A DNA stretch of 34,577 nt from an uncultured Eubacteriales bacterium (GCA_959602365.1 CAUGSS010000027.1:1-34577), one strand, 5' to 3'. Shown: positions 22,725 to 30,035, counted from the stretch's first letter. Program-made: numbers and translations. The notes: generated by a model not told the origin, from the letters alone.

Positions 22725-23642
22725 ATGATCATTCAAAACAGCGTCTCCACCAATGAGCACCGGGAAGAGCTGCTGGACCCGGAGGGAACGGGGCTGTCCT
22801 TTCTGACCATGAAAGTGGACATCGACCAATACATCGACCGCTGTTCCCCCTGGCACTGGCATCCCATGTTTGAGCTGGCCTATGCGGCCACGGGCAGTCT
22901 GGACTATGACATCCCCGGGGAGAAAATCACCCTCCGGGAGGGAGACCTGCTCTTTGTCAACTCCAGCATCCTCCACACCGTGCATCCCCACCAGGGCGGC
23001 CGGGGCTGTATCCTCTACTGTATTCTCTTCGACTCTCACTTTCTCTCCGGGCTCTACAACAGCGCCATGGAGGAAAAATACTTCCGCCCCCTGCGCAAAT
23101 GCGACAACCTGGCCTATTACCACATCCCCGTCACCCACCCCTGGGCCCGGGAGATGGCCCGGGAGTTTCAGGCCGTCATCGACAGCGACACGGCCCAGCC
23201 CTACGGATATGAGTTCTCTGTCCAGGCCCACCTGGCCCGCTTCTGGCTGATGCTGCTGCAAGCGGTGGAGGACCGGCTCTCCAGCCGGGCCGCCAAGGAC
23301 AGCGTGGAAATCGCCCGCCTCAAGCAGATGATCCTGTTTATTCAGCAGCACTATGGGGAGCGGATTCTGCTGGCCGACATCGCCCAGGCTGCCAACATCT
23401 CCACCCGGGAGTGCTCCCGGTGCTTTCGAAACAATATGAACACCACTCCAGTGGAGTTCCTGAACCGCTACCGCGTCCACCTGGCCGCCGAACTGCTGCT
23501 GGACACCGCCAAGTCCATCACCGAAATCAGCGGGGAGTGCGGCTTTGGCTCCAACAGCTACTTTTCCAAGGTATTTCAGCGCACGATGCACTGCATGCCC
23601 AAGGACTACCGCCGGCGGGGGCGGCAGCCGGAGACGCCCTGA
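22725..23642 (+). CDS. AraC-family transcriptional regulator
   Basis: 305-residue regulator. The N-terminal half is a cupin-like sensing domain (HWHPMFELAYAATGSLDYD, then REGDLLFVNSSILHTVHP). The C-terminal 100 residues carry two helix-turn-helix motifs: LADIAQAANISTRECSRCF and ITEISGECGFGSNSYFSKVF, followed by MPKDYRR. The ATG at 22725 is chosen; a GTG at 22713 overlaps the ribosome site AAAGGAGG and is rejected. It is divergent from the FGGY kinase/RpiB-like operon and is the likely ligand-responsive activator of it. The cupin half suggests a sugar ligand. Known AraC proteins of this layout regulate carbohydrate use. Confidence 0.92.
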   Translation: MIIQNSVSTNEHREELLDPEGTGLSFLTMKVDIDQYIDRCSPWHWHPMFELAYAATGSLDYDIPGEKITLREGDLLFVNSSILHTVHPHQGGRGCILYCILFDSHFLSGLYNSAMEEKYFRPLRKCDNLAYYHIPVTHPWAREMAREFQAVIDSDTAQPYGYEFSVQAHLARFWLMLLQAVEDRLSSRAAKDSVEIARLKQMILFIQQHYGERILLADIAQAANISTRECSRCFRNNMNTTPVEFLNRYRVHLAAELLLDTAKSITEISGECGFGSNSYFSKVFQRTMHCMPKDYRRRGRQPETP

Positions 23643-23718
23643 CGGCTGCGGGCCGCCGGGGGCGTCCCCTTTCTGGCCGCTCCCGCCGTTTTTTGCGCTC
23701 TTATTTTTCCAATTCCGG

Positions 23719-23747
23719 GTATATCCCCCTCCAAAGCAGGCAACACT
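23719..23747 (+). promoter_or_regulatory. Candidate sigma-F (forespore) promoter
   Basis: GTATA (23719-23723), 15 bases, GGCAACACT (23739-23747) matches the Bacillus sigma-F pattern GYATA / GGnnAnAnT at every fixed position. Transcription would begin near 23754, inside the hairpin described next, and about 14 bases before the ATG of the SpoIIQ-like gene. No sigma-A promoter was seen in this interval. Confidence 0.5.
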
Positions 23748-23767
23748 TGGCTTTGGAGGTGTTTTTT
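23728..23767 (+). terminator. Terminator of araC-type gene overlapping next ribosome site
   Basis: A perfect 10-bp stem CCTCCAAAGC/GCTTTGGAGG (23728-23737 with 23750-23759), a 12-base loop and the tail TGTTTTTT (23760-23767). The GGAGG of the right arm is also the Shine-Dalgarno of the ATG at 23768. Read-through RNA would terminate here or hide the ribosome site; RNA starting within the hairpin would leave it free. Confidence 0.75.
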
Positions 23768-24649
23768 ATGCACAAAAAACCCGGCATCTTTCAAAAGGCC
23801 GAAAAAGCGCTGACCGGCAAGGGGTTTTACATGGTACTGCTCCTGTGCCTGGTCATCCTGGGCGCGTCCGGCTATCTCCTCTACCGAACCGTCAGCGGCA
23901 TTGGCGCCGACGCCAGTCAGAGCGCGTCCGCCCCGGCAGAGGTCACCGTGACTGCGCCCGCCCAATCCGAAGAGGAGTCCCAGTCCGACCTGACGGCGGG
24001 CGGGGAAGAGGCCTCCTCTGCCGACCTGGAGGACACCAAGGAAACGGCGTCTGAAGCGGAAGCTCAGCCCGCCCTGGAGCCCAGTGCGGAGGAAGCCGTC
24101 CCGGTGACCACCCCCGCGGAAGAGGAGGCGGTGCCGGTGACCGCCCCGGCGGAGGAAGAGGCCGTCCCTGCGGAGGCGGAGAGCGAGGCGGAACCGGTGG
24201 CCGCCCCATCGGAGCAGGTCCAGGCCGAGACCGCCCCCGCCTCGCTGAGCTGGCCCATTCAGGGGGAGGTCGTGGCCGCCTTCTCCAACTCGGAACTGAC
24301 CTATAACGAGGCCATGGGGGACTGGCGCACCCATAACGGCATGGATATCAGCGCCGCCCTGGGGGCCGAGGTACTGGCCGCCGCCGACGGCACCGTGGCG
24401 TCTGTCACCACCGATCCGGTGACCGGCACCACCCTGACCCTGTCTCACAGCGGCGGCATGACCACCGTTTACGGCAATCTGGACCCGGACACGGTGAGCG
24501 CAGCCGTGGGTGACGCCGTGACCGCCGGCCAGGCCCTGGCCTGCGTGGGCTCCTCTGCCAGCGGCGAGGGCAGCGGCGAGAGCGCCTTCCTACACTTTGC
24601 CGTCACTGTGGACGGCCAGAGCGTGGATCCCCAGCAGTATCTCAGCTGA
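23768..24649 (+). CDS. spoIIQ-like: SpoIIQ-like LytM/M23-fold membrane protein
   Basis: 293-residue protein with a short cytoplasmic start, one membrane helix (about 20-40), a long acidic Ala/Glu/Pro-rich linker (about 45-160) with repeats of EEEAVPV, and an M23/LytM domain (about 161-293). HxxxD is intact (His189 to Asp193, HNGMD) and SHSGG carries His227. The usual HxH reads FLH (274-276), so zinc ligands remain but the catalytic His is replaced by Phe. One membrane anchor, a linker and a partly degenerate LytM domain match SpoIIQ, which bridges forespore and mother cell with SpoIIIAH during engulfment; length is close to the Bacillus protein (283). A sigma-F-like promoter supports this. 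A general M23 cell-wall protein is the alternative. Confidence 0.8.
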   Translation: MHKKPGIFQKAEKALTGKGFYMVLLLCLVILGASGYLLYRTVSGIGADASQSASAPAEVTVTAPAQSEEESQSDLTAGGEEASSADLEDTKETASEAEAQPALEPSAEEAVPVTTPAEEEAVPVTAPAEEEAVPAEAESEAEPVAAPSEQVQAETAPASLSWPIQGEVVAAFSNSELTYNEAMGDWRTHNGMDISAALGAEVLAAADGTVASVTTDPVTGTTLTLSHSGGMTTVYGNLDPDTVSAAVGDAVTAGQALACVGSSASGEGSGESAFLHFAVTVDGQSVDPQQYLS

Positions 24650-24682
24650 CGGCGAAATCCCACCGCCGCAAAACGGCAAAAA

Positions 24683-24720
24683 GGCGGCCGGCCCCAATCG
24701 GGGCCGGCCTGCCGCCGTTT
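24683..24720. terminator. Bidirectional terminator after SpoIIQ-like gene
   Basis: Stem 24683-24695 with 24700-24716 around AATC, with a small bulge. The tail is TTTTTGCC on the minus strand and GTTT on the + strand, so it serves the convergent zinc-ribbon gene best. Confidence 0.8.
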
Positions 24721-24737
24721 AAACGGCCGATTCAGAT

Positions 24738-25259
24738 TCAGTTGGCAAACAAGCTCTCCCGCTTCCGGAAATAGATCCGGTTGACAGGCAGCATCACCCC
24801 GGACCCCGCCAGGCTGGCCAGAGTGGAGGCGTTCAGCAGCAGCTCTCCCACCACCGCCGAACCGGCCAGCAGATAGACCAGACTCACCCCGAGGCTGACA
24901 GCCAGGAGCAGCAGGTAGAGCCGGGGCGCCCCGGCCCGGTAGCGGGCCAGCTTCTGGCGCACCACAATGGCCGCCGCCGCCAGGGCCAGGAGGGCCAGTC
25001 CGATTACCACGTCCACGGCCCGCAGGGCGGGGGCCACGGCGTAGACCAGGCCGCTGTATTCCCCGTAGGCCGTCCCGGCCAGCAGGCCGATCCCCAGGAT
25101 CAGATTGCCCAGGGCGCTGAGGAACAGCTGGACGTAGATGATGAATTTGAACCACCTCATGGGCAGATGCTCCGATGCCGGGCCGCCCCAGCCGCAGTTG
25201 GGGCAGAAGTGGGCCCCCTCGGGCAAAACGGTGCCGCAGCGGGTACAGGTGCGGGTCAT
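24738..25259 (-). CDS. Zinc-ribbon membrane protein of unknown function
   Basis: 173-residue protein with an N-terminal zinc ribbon, CTRC (Cys5, Cys8) and CPNC (Cys19, Cys22), followed by four hydrophobic segments (about 36-60, 70-98, 111-133, 136-157) and a basic C-terminal tail (VNRIYFRKRES). The ribbon faces the cytoplasm if the first helix enters from inside. AAGGAGG lies about 6 bases before the ATG. A candidate promoter on the minus strand is TTGTGC (25351-25346), 17 bases, TATGAT (25328-25323). Such ribbon-plus-helices proteins are common in Clostridia and uncharacterised. No functional link to either neighbour is seen. Confidence 0.8.
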   Translation of the reverse strand: MTRTCTRCGTVLPEGAHFCPNCGWGGPASEHLPMRWFKFIIYVQLFLSALGNLILGIGLLAGTAYGEYSGLVYAVAPALRAVDVVIGLALLALAAAAIVVRQKLARYRAGAPRLYLLLLAVSLGVSLVYLLAGSAVVGELLLNASTLASLAGSGVMLPVNRIYFRKRESLFAN

Positions 25260-25399
25260 ACCACGCCCTCCTTTTTCTCTCTATCGCTTCTCTCTCCCCG
25301 CCCGGTGCGGGGAGCCAACTCTATCATATTCGATTGTCTTCCAAAGCACAAGTAAAAGCTCCGTAAAATCCCGCGCCGGGCCGAAAAGTCCGTTTTATG

Positions 25400-25420
25400 G
25401 GACACTATGTCCGCTATACT
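25400..25420 (+). promoter_or_regulatory. Inverted repeat and -10 before a small gene
   Basis: GGACA-CTA-TGTCC (25400-25412) lies directly upstream of TATACT (25415-25420). The -35 region (GTTTTA at 25392) is weak. The repeat may be an operator. Confidence 0.4.
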
Positions 25421-25451
25421 GAGCTCAGAAAACAGGAGGAGGCGCAGAAAA

Positions 25452-25571
25452 ATGGAGATTCGCAATGTCTACGGCCATGTGGAAGTGTACACCCGGGAGG
25501 GAGAATTCCTGTTCTCCGCCGACACCGAGCGGGAGGCCCGGGAAGAGCTGCGGGAGATGGGGGCGGCCTGA
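25452..25571 (+). CDS. Small conserved-looking protein, 39 residues
   Basis: An ATG behind AGGAGGAGG (25435-25443, 8 bases) opens a 39-codon frame starting MEIRNVYGHVEVYTREGEFL and followed by FSADTEREAREEL. The sequence is amphipathic, with a predicted beta-rich first half and a charged helix at the end, no membrane segment and no cysteine. It resembles short uncharacterised proteins I have seen in gut Clostridia, but no function is known. The strong ribosome site and a -10 element (TATACT, 25415-25420) support expression. It is flanked by convergent secG. Confidence 0.65.
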   Translation: MEIRNVYGHVEVYTREGEFLFSADTEREAREELREMGAA

Positions 25572-25644
25572 ACCGGATCGGGATGGGCAAACGGGAAAAG
25601 GTTCACGACCAGGCACTCGGACACACAAGCAGGATAGAGAGCAT

Positions 25645-25680
25645 CAAAAAAGGGTGCGCCGCATCTCACGGCACACCCTT
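25645..25680 (-). terminator. Terminator of secG
   Basis: Stem 25650-25661 with 25669-25680 (12 bp, one G-U pair) followed on the minus strand by six T. Confidence 0.85.
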
Positions 25681-25710
25681 TTCAGTCTTGTTTTCCCTGT
25701 GGAACCCGGA

Positions 25711-25950
25711 TCACTGGAGCAGCACCAGCACCAGGGTCAGGATCATAAAGCCGATGGCCACCCATTTGGTCCAGCGGGCCAGCCGGGCATCCCAGCTCTT
25801 GGCTTTATTCTTGGACAGGAAGGTATCCATGCCGCCGCCGATGGCGCCGGCGATCCCGGCGCTCTTGCCGGACTGGAGCAGGACCACCAGAATGAGGAAC
25901 AGGGCGGCGATGACCTCCACGATGGTGAGAATCAGTTTGACAACTTCCAT
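25711..25950 (-). CDS. secG: Preprotein translocase subunit SecG
   Basis: 79-residue membrane protein, typical for SecG, an accessory subunit of the SecYEG protein-export channel. Two hydrophobic helices (about 5-26 and 59-78) flank the conserved loop VVLLQSGKSAGIAGAIGGGM with the family's LLQ-GK and glycine-rich segments. The ATG at 25950 is preferred because the AAGGAG site lies only 2 bases before the alternative ATG at 25959; its spacing of 11 is long but acceptable. secG is often followed by rnr and smpB, but here it stands alone with a terminator. Upstream (26004-26027) ATGATAC/GTATCAT is a 7-bp inverted repeat. Confidence 0.93.
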   Translation of the reverse strand: MEVVKLILTIVEVIAALFLILVVLLQSGKSAGIAGAIGGGMDTFLSKNKAKSWDARLARWTKWVAIGFMILTLVLVLLQ

Positions 25951-26039
25951 GACAATCATTACTCCTTACTACACCGTCCCCAGGGGAACGGACAAATCTT
26001 CAAATGATACGGTGTATATGGTATCATAGCGGCTAAAAA

Positions 26040-26213
26040 AAAGCAAGAATTATTTTTCTCTCCCTCCGATACCGCACCGCCGCTTCCAGGTGTGCCTCTC
26101 CGCTCCGGCGGCCATCTTTTCCAATCAAACTCCAGTCGGAATGGTTTGAATCTTAAAAATTTGGAATTTATTTAAAGTTTTGTAAAAATAGTGTGAATTC
26201 ACCCGGGGAACGG
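26040..26213. other. AT-rich spacer between secG and marR
   Basis: About 170 bases, much more AT-rich than the genes, between divergent secG and the MarR promoter. No small gene or RNA is evident. A minus-strand TATGAT (26028-26023) has no -35 at proper spacing, so the secG promoter is not located. Confidence 0.5.
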
Positions 26214-26263
26214 TTGATTTTTTTTATTTTGAATTATATGCTAAGGATAATCATTCAATGATT
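26214..26263 (+). promoter_or_regulatory. marR promoter with candidate operator
   Basis: TTGATT (26214-26219), 17 bases, TATGCT (26237-26242). Just downstream AATCATT-C-AATGATT (26249-26263) is a perfect 15-bp inverted repeat covering the expected start of transcription, as for MarR self-repression. The left half, GATAATCATT, also resembles a Fur half-site. Confidence 0.6.
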
Positions 26264-26295
26264 CGACGCTTTGCACCACAAAAGGAGCGGTTTTA

Positions 26296-26727
26296 GTGAA
26301 CAGATCAAACGAGATTCTGCATGCCTACCTTCAGGTCAGCCGGCACATCAGCGAGAAATTCCGCATCTATTACGGCAAGCTGAACCTGACTTATCCCCAA
26401 TCCATCGTGCTGGCCATTCTGGAGGCGGACGGCCCCATGCCCATCAGCGCCCTGGCGGAAGCCGCCGGCAGCGCCAACAGCACCATCTCCGGCGTGGTGG
26501 ACCGGCTGGAAAAAATGGAGCTGGTCCAGCGCACCCGGTCGGACTCCGACCGCCGGGTCATCTACGTCTCCACCACGGAGCAATTCCGGGAGCACTTCGC
26601 CAAATTCAAGGCGACCGCCTGCGACCGCTTTTCCGCCGCCCTGAACACCCTCTCCCCCCAGGATGCCCAGGCCGTGGAGCGGGGCCTGATGCTGTTGGAT
26701 CAGGCCCTGCAATCCGAAGAGGGCTGA
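26296..26727 (+). CDS. MarR-family transcriptional regulator
   Basis: 143-residue dimeric winged-helix regulator. The HTH reads ISALAEAAGSANSTISGVVD (about 50-69), followed by RLEKMELVQR and the wing SDSDRRVIYVS (81-92), all typical of MarR. The helices before and after form the dimer interface. The GTG start at 26296 has AAAGGAG about 8 bases upstream. It stands alone, and its likely operator lies in its own promoter. Target genes beyond itself are not adjacent: secG is divergent and the V-ATPase operon begins 550 bases downstream with its own promoter. Confidence 0.92.
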   Translation: MNRSNEILHAYLQVSRHISEKFRIYYGKLNLTYPQSIVLAILEADGPMPISALAEAAGSANSTISGVVDRLEKMELVQRTRSDSDRRVIYVSTTEQFREHFAKFKATACDRFSAALNTLSPQDAQAVERGLMLLDQALQSEEG

Positions 26728-26773
26728 CCTGCATTCTGCGTGCTTCCGTAACCCCCAGCGCCTTCTCCGGCGC

Positions 26774-26797
26774 AGAGGCCCTCCCCCCGGCCTCTTT
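26774..26797 (+). terminator. Probable terminator of marR
   Basis: A 7-bp stem AGAGGCC/GGCCTCT (26774-26780 with 26789-26795) and the tail TTCC, preceded by another small GCGCC/GGCGC hairpin. Confidence 0.5.
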
Positions 26798-26799
26798 CC

Positions 26800-27055
26800 G
26801 CTGAGCAAAGCCCCCGTTCCCCCGCGGGGCGGCGCGCCTCATTCCCCGGCCCATGCGCCCAGGCGCATATTTGGAGCAGTTTTCGCAGGATATCCCCGTT
26901 TTTCCTGCACAAAGCCAACCGCTGCAGCAGGCCGGGCCGGAATTCCCGCCCGCAGAGCCCTCCTCAGGGGTTCTTTCCCGAAACCATCCATGCGGAGCCG
27001 TTTCACCATGTCCCATCCCACACCTGGACAAAGCCAATGGAATCACCTTGAGTTT
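26800..27055. other. Gene-free region upstream of the V-ATPase operon
   Basis: No open frame with a ribosome site was found on either strand. A 7-bp inverted repeat ATGCGCC-CA-GGCGCAT lies at 26853-26868. Together with the hairpin at 27056 the gene-free interval is about 540 bases. Confidence 0.55.
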
Positions 27056-27105
27056 CAAGAGCGAACCGCCATATGCAGCATGCATTATGGGCCGGTTCGC
27101 TCTTG
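27056..27105. repeat. 50-bp near-perfect hairpin element
   Basis: A 13-bp perfect outer stem (27056-27068 with 27093-27105), then CCATA/TATGG (27069-27073 with 27086-27090) and TGCA/TGCA (27074-27077 with 27081-27084) around a GCA loop. Only a 2-base and a 1-base bulge interrupt it. It could be a small non-coding RNA, a palindromic repeat unit or a terminator (CATTCGTTTTTG follows on the + strand). Confidence 0.6.
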
Positions 27106-27136
27106 CATTCGTTTTTGAAAAAGGTACTTTTACATA

Positions 27137-27165
27137 TTGCCTTTTCATAACAGAAGGCGTAAAAT
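27137..27165 (+). promoter_or_regulatory. Promoter of the V-ATPase operon
   Basis: TTGCCT (27137-27142), 17 bases, TAAAAT (27160-27165). It gives a leader of about 100 bases before the first gene. Confidence 0.65.
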
Positions 27166-27274
27166 AAACAGTATGTTTCGATTTGCACTCTGAGCGCCGT
27201 CCCGGCCAGTTTGGCCTGGGATTTCCCGGCGCCACTCCGGGGCGCTGCTGCCCCGAACAAAGGCGGTGAGACAG

Positions 27275-27592
27275 TTGTCATTAGAAGCAATCAAGCAGAT
27301 CACTCAGGCCGAACAGGACTGCGCCCAGCGCAAAACCGAGGCCGTCCAGGCCGCAAAGAAGGCCGTCTCCGACGCGGAAAAAGCCGGACAGGCCATGCTG
27401 GAGGCCCGGCGGGCCGAGGCCCGGGAAAAGGCAAAGGCTATGCTGGCCCAGGCGGAGCAGTCCGCCCAGGCCCAGGCCGGCGCAATCCGGACCGAGGCCG
27501 TCCAGACCTGCGAGGCGCTGAAGGCCTCTGCCCGGCAGCGGCTGGATGCGGCCGCTGAACTGATCGTCAGAAGGGTCGTGAATCTCTCATGA
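27275..27592 (+). CDS. ntpF: V-type ATPase peripheral stalk subunit G/H
   Basis: 105-residue, highly charged, Ala/Glu/Arg-rich coiled coil, the peripheral-stalk partner of subunit E (called F in Enterococcus ntp nomenclature, H in archaea). Heptads run from about residue 5 to 85 without prolines. TTG at 27275 is preferred over GTG at 27266 because the ribosome site (AAAGGCGGTGA) leaves only 2 bases to the GTG. It ends in an ATGA overlap with subunit I. First gene of the operon in the order known from Enterococcus hirae (ntpFIKECGABD). Similarity at sequence level is low, as usual for stalk subunits; position and composition support the call. Confidence 0.82.
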   Translation: MSLEAIKQITQAEQDCAQRKTEAVQAAKKAVSDAEKAGQAMLEARRAEAREKAKAMLAQAEQSAQAQAGAIRTEAVQTCEALKASARQRLDAAAELIVRRVVNLS

Positions 27593-29562
27593 GCATCGTA
27601 AAAATGAAGCGCCTGCGGGTCATCGGCTTCTCCGAAGAGCGGGACGAGCTGCTGCAGGGACTGCTTCACATGGGGTGCGTGGAGATCTCGGAACCGGATG
27701 ACAAAATGGCGGACCCGGAGTGGACCGCCCTGCTGCGGAGGGACACCTCCAGCCTGGCCGACCGAAAGGCAGAGCTGGCCGGAGTGACCGGCGCCCTGGA
27801 GGCGCTGGACAAATACGCCCCGGTCAAAAAGGGCCTGTTCACCAAGCGCAGGCCCATCTCTGAGGCGGAGTTCTTCCAGGCGGAGGCAAAGGCCGACGCC
27901 CTCCGGTGCACCGAAGCGATCAACGAATGCACCCGGGAAATCTCCAGGCTCTACGCCGCGGAGAACAAACTGAACGCCAACCTGGCAAGCCTGCTCCCCT
28001 GGGCCTCCCTGGACCTCCCCCTGGAGTGTCAGGGCACCAGCCACACCCAGTTTATTCTGGGGACGGTCCCCGCCACAGTGGAGTTTCAGCCCCTGCAGGA
28101 TGACCTGCGCCAGGCCGCAGATCTGGCGGAACTGACGGAAATCTCCGCCGACCGGGATCAGCGCTGTCTGCTGCTGATCGCCCACAACATCCAGGCCGAC
28201 GCGGCCTTGCTGGCCCTGCGCCCCCACTCCTTCGGGGTGGTGCGCTTCAAAGATCTGACCGGCACCCCCAAGGCCAACATTGACCGCATCCGCAGTGAGA
28301 TCACATCACTCCAGAAACAGCGGGAGGAACAGGCCGGGCGCATCGCCGCCCAGAGCCCCCAGCGCTCCGCCCTCCAGGTGGTCCAGGACCGGATCCGCCA
28401 GGAGATCAGCCGGGACGCGGTGGCCGAGCGGTTCCTCACCGACGGGCGCATCTTCTTCGCCGAGGGCTGGATCCCGGCGGAGCGGGTGGCGGACTTCACC
28501 GGCCTGCTCTCCGGCTTCACCTGCGCCTGGGAGGCCGACGAGCCAGCCCAGGAGGAGACGCCCCCCACCCTGCTGAAGAACCCCAAGTGGATGGAGTGCA
28601 TCAACATGGTCACCGAGATGTACTCCCTGCCCGCCTACGACGGCATCGACCCCAACCCGCTGATGTTCTTCTGGTATGTGTTCTTCTTCGGCTTCATGTT
28701 CGCCGACGTGGCCTACGGCATCATCATCTTCCTGGGCTGCCTGGCCATCATCAAGCTGTTCAACCCCAAGAAGACCTTGGGCCGGATGATGCACCTGGGC
28801 CTCTGGCTGGGGGCCAGCGCCGCGATCTGCGGCCTCTTTGTGGGCGGCTTCTTCGGCAATCTGGTGGATGTCATCTACGACACCTTCCTGCCCGGCGCCG
28901 CCATGCCCGGCTGGCTGCAGACCTTCTCGGCGGGCATCGTGGTCAACCCGGTGAACGACCCGATGAAGGTACTGATTATCGCTATCGCCATCGGCTGCGT
29001 CCACCTGGTCTTCGGCCAGTGCATCCATATCTATATGGGCTTCCGGGACGGGAAGCTGGCCGGGGGCGTGGACGCCCTGCTGGACGTGGTGCCCTGGTGG
29101 ATCTTCTTTGCCGGCATCGCCGTGCTGGTGCTGGCCGGCACACCGGCGGGGCTGCTCATCGGCGTGATCGCCCTGGTGCTCACCCAGGGCCGCCACAACA
29201 AGGGCTTCTTCGGCAAGTTCTTCGGGGGCCTCAAGAGCCTCTACGACACCACCAGCTGGCTGTCCGATGTCCTGTCCTACGCCCGGCTCATGGCCCTGAT
29301 GCTGGCCTCCAGCGTCATCGCCCAGGTGTTCAACACCCTGGCCGCCCTGCCCGGGAACATCATTGTGTTTATCCTGGTGTTCCTGATCGGCCATACCTTT
29401 AATATCGGCGTCAACCTGGTGGGCACCTATGTCCACGCCGCCCGGCTCCAGTACCTGGAGTTCTTCGGCAAGTTTTATAAGGAGGGCGGCATTCCCTTCC
29501 GCCCCCTGCAGTATGACACCAAATATGTCGACATTGTAAATGCAACTAAGGAGGATAATTGA
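27589..29562 (+). CDS. ntpI: V-type ATPase subunit I (stator a-subunit)
   Basis: 657-residue membrane stator. The N-terminal half (to about 350) is a cytoplasmic arm with coiled-coil segments that holds the peripheral stalks. From about 357 there are seven to eight membrane helices, beginning FFWYVFFFGFMFADVAYG. The C-terminal hallmark GHTFNIGVNLVGTYVHAARL, followed by QYLEFFGKFYKEGG, is typical of the half-channel region of subunit I. ATP hydrolysis in A3B3 turns the K ring against this subunit to move ions. It starts by ATGA overlap with the stalk gene and is followed within a few bases by subunit K. Confidence 0.95.
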   Translation: MSIVKMKRLRVIGFSEERDELLQGLLHMGCVEISEPDDKMADPEWTALLRRDTSSLADRKAELAGVTGALEALDKYAPVKKGLFTKRRPISEAEFFQAEAKADALRCTEAINECTREISRLYAAENKLNANLASLLPWASLDLPLECQGTSHTQFILGTVPATVEFQPLQDDLRQAADLAELTEISADRDQRCLLLIAHNIQADAALLALRPHSFGVVRFKDLTGTPKANIDRIRSEITSLQKQREEQAGRIAAQSPQRSALQVVQDRIRQEISRDAVAERFLTDGRIFFAEGWIPAERVADFTGLLSGFTCAWEADEPAQEETPPTLLKNPKWMECINMVTEMYSLPAYDGIDPNPLMFFWYVFFFGFMFADVAYGIIIFLGCLAIIKLFNPKKTLGRMMHLGLWLGASAAICGLFVGGFFGNLVDVIYDTFLPGAAMPGWLQTFSAGIVVNPVNDPMKVLIIAIAIGCVHLVFGQCIHIYMGFRDGKLAGGVDALLDVVPWWIFFAGIAVLVLAGTPAGLLIGVIALVLTQGRHNKGFFGKFFGGLKSLYDTTSWLSDVLSYARLMALMLASSVIAQVFNTLAALPGNIIVFILVFLIGHTFNIGVNLVGTYVHAARLQYLEFFGKFYKEGGIPFRPLQYDTKYVDIVNATKEDN

Positions 29563-29564
29563 TC

Positions 29565-30035
29565 ATGACTAACGCTGGCCTGTATATCGCTATTTTAGGC
29601 GCATCCCTGGCTGTGGCTCTGGCCTGCTGCGGCTCCGGTAAGGGCGTCGGCCTGGTGGGCGAAGCCGCCGCCGGCGTCCTCTCCGAGGACCCCAACAAAT
29701 TTGCTTCCTGCCTGATCCTGCAGATCCTGCCCGGCACCCAGGGCCTCTACGGCCTGGTCATCTGGTTCTATGCCCTGTTCCAGCTGGGCATCATCGGCGG
29801 CACTCCTGTGGAGCTGACCGTTATGCAGGGTCTCGGGTACTTCTTCGCCTGTCTGCCCGTGGGCCTCGGCGGCCTGATCACCGCCATCGCCCAGGCCCGC
29901 TGCGCCTCTGCCGGTGTAGCCCTGGTGGCCAAGCGTCCCGAGGAGATGTCCAAGGGCATCATCATGGCCATCATGGTCGAGTTCTATGCCATCCTCTGCC
30001 TGCTGGCCTCCTTCCTGATGCTGCTGTTCATCTGA
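29565..30035 (+). CDS. ntpK: V-type ATPase membrane rotor subunit K
   Basis: 156-residue proteolipid with four membrane helices, the duplicated hairpin of the V-type rotor ring. Compared with Enterococcus hirae NtpK, all five Na+ ligands are found: Leu55, Thr58 and Gln59 in LPGTQG (E. hirae Leu61, Thr64, Gln65), Gln110 in AIAQA, and the carboxylate Glu139 in MVEFYAI. Only helix 4 carries the ion-binding glutamate, as in the 16-kDa type. The pump is therefore predicted to use Na+. The ATG at 29565 follows AAGGAGG by 10 bases; a TTG at 29559 is only 4 bases from it. Confidence 0.95.
   Translation: MTNAGLYIAILGASLAVALACCGSGKGVGLVGEAAAGVLSEDPNKFASCLILQILPGTQGLYGLVIWFYALFQLGIIGGTPVELTVMQGLGYFFACLPVGLGGLITAIAQARCASAGVALVAKRPEEMSKGIIMAIMVEFYAILCLLASFLMLLFI

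Noticed and set aside
26606..27235. 209-codon minus-strand frame in the region before the V-ATPase operon
   Set aside because: No ribosome site, overlaps marR antisense and the hairpin, and the composition is not protein-like.
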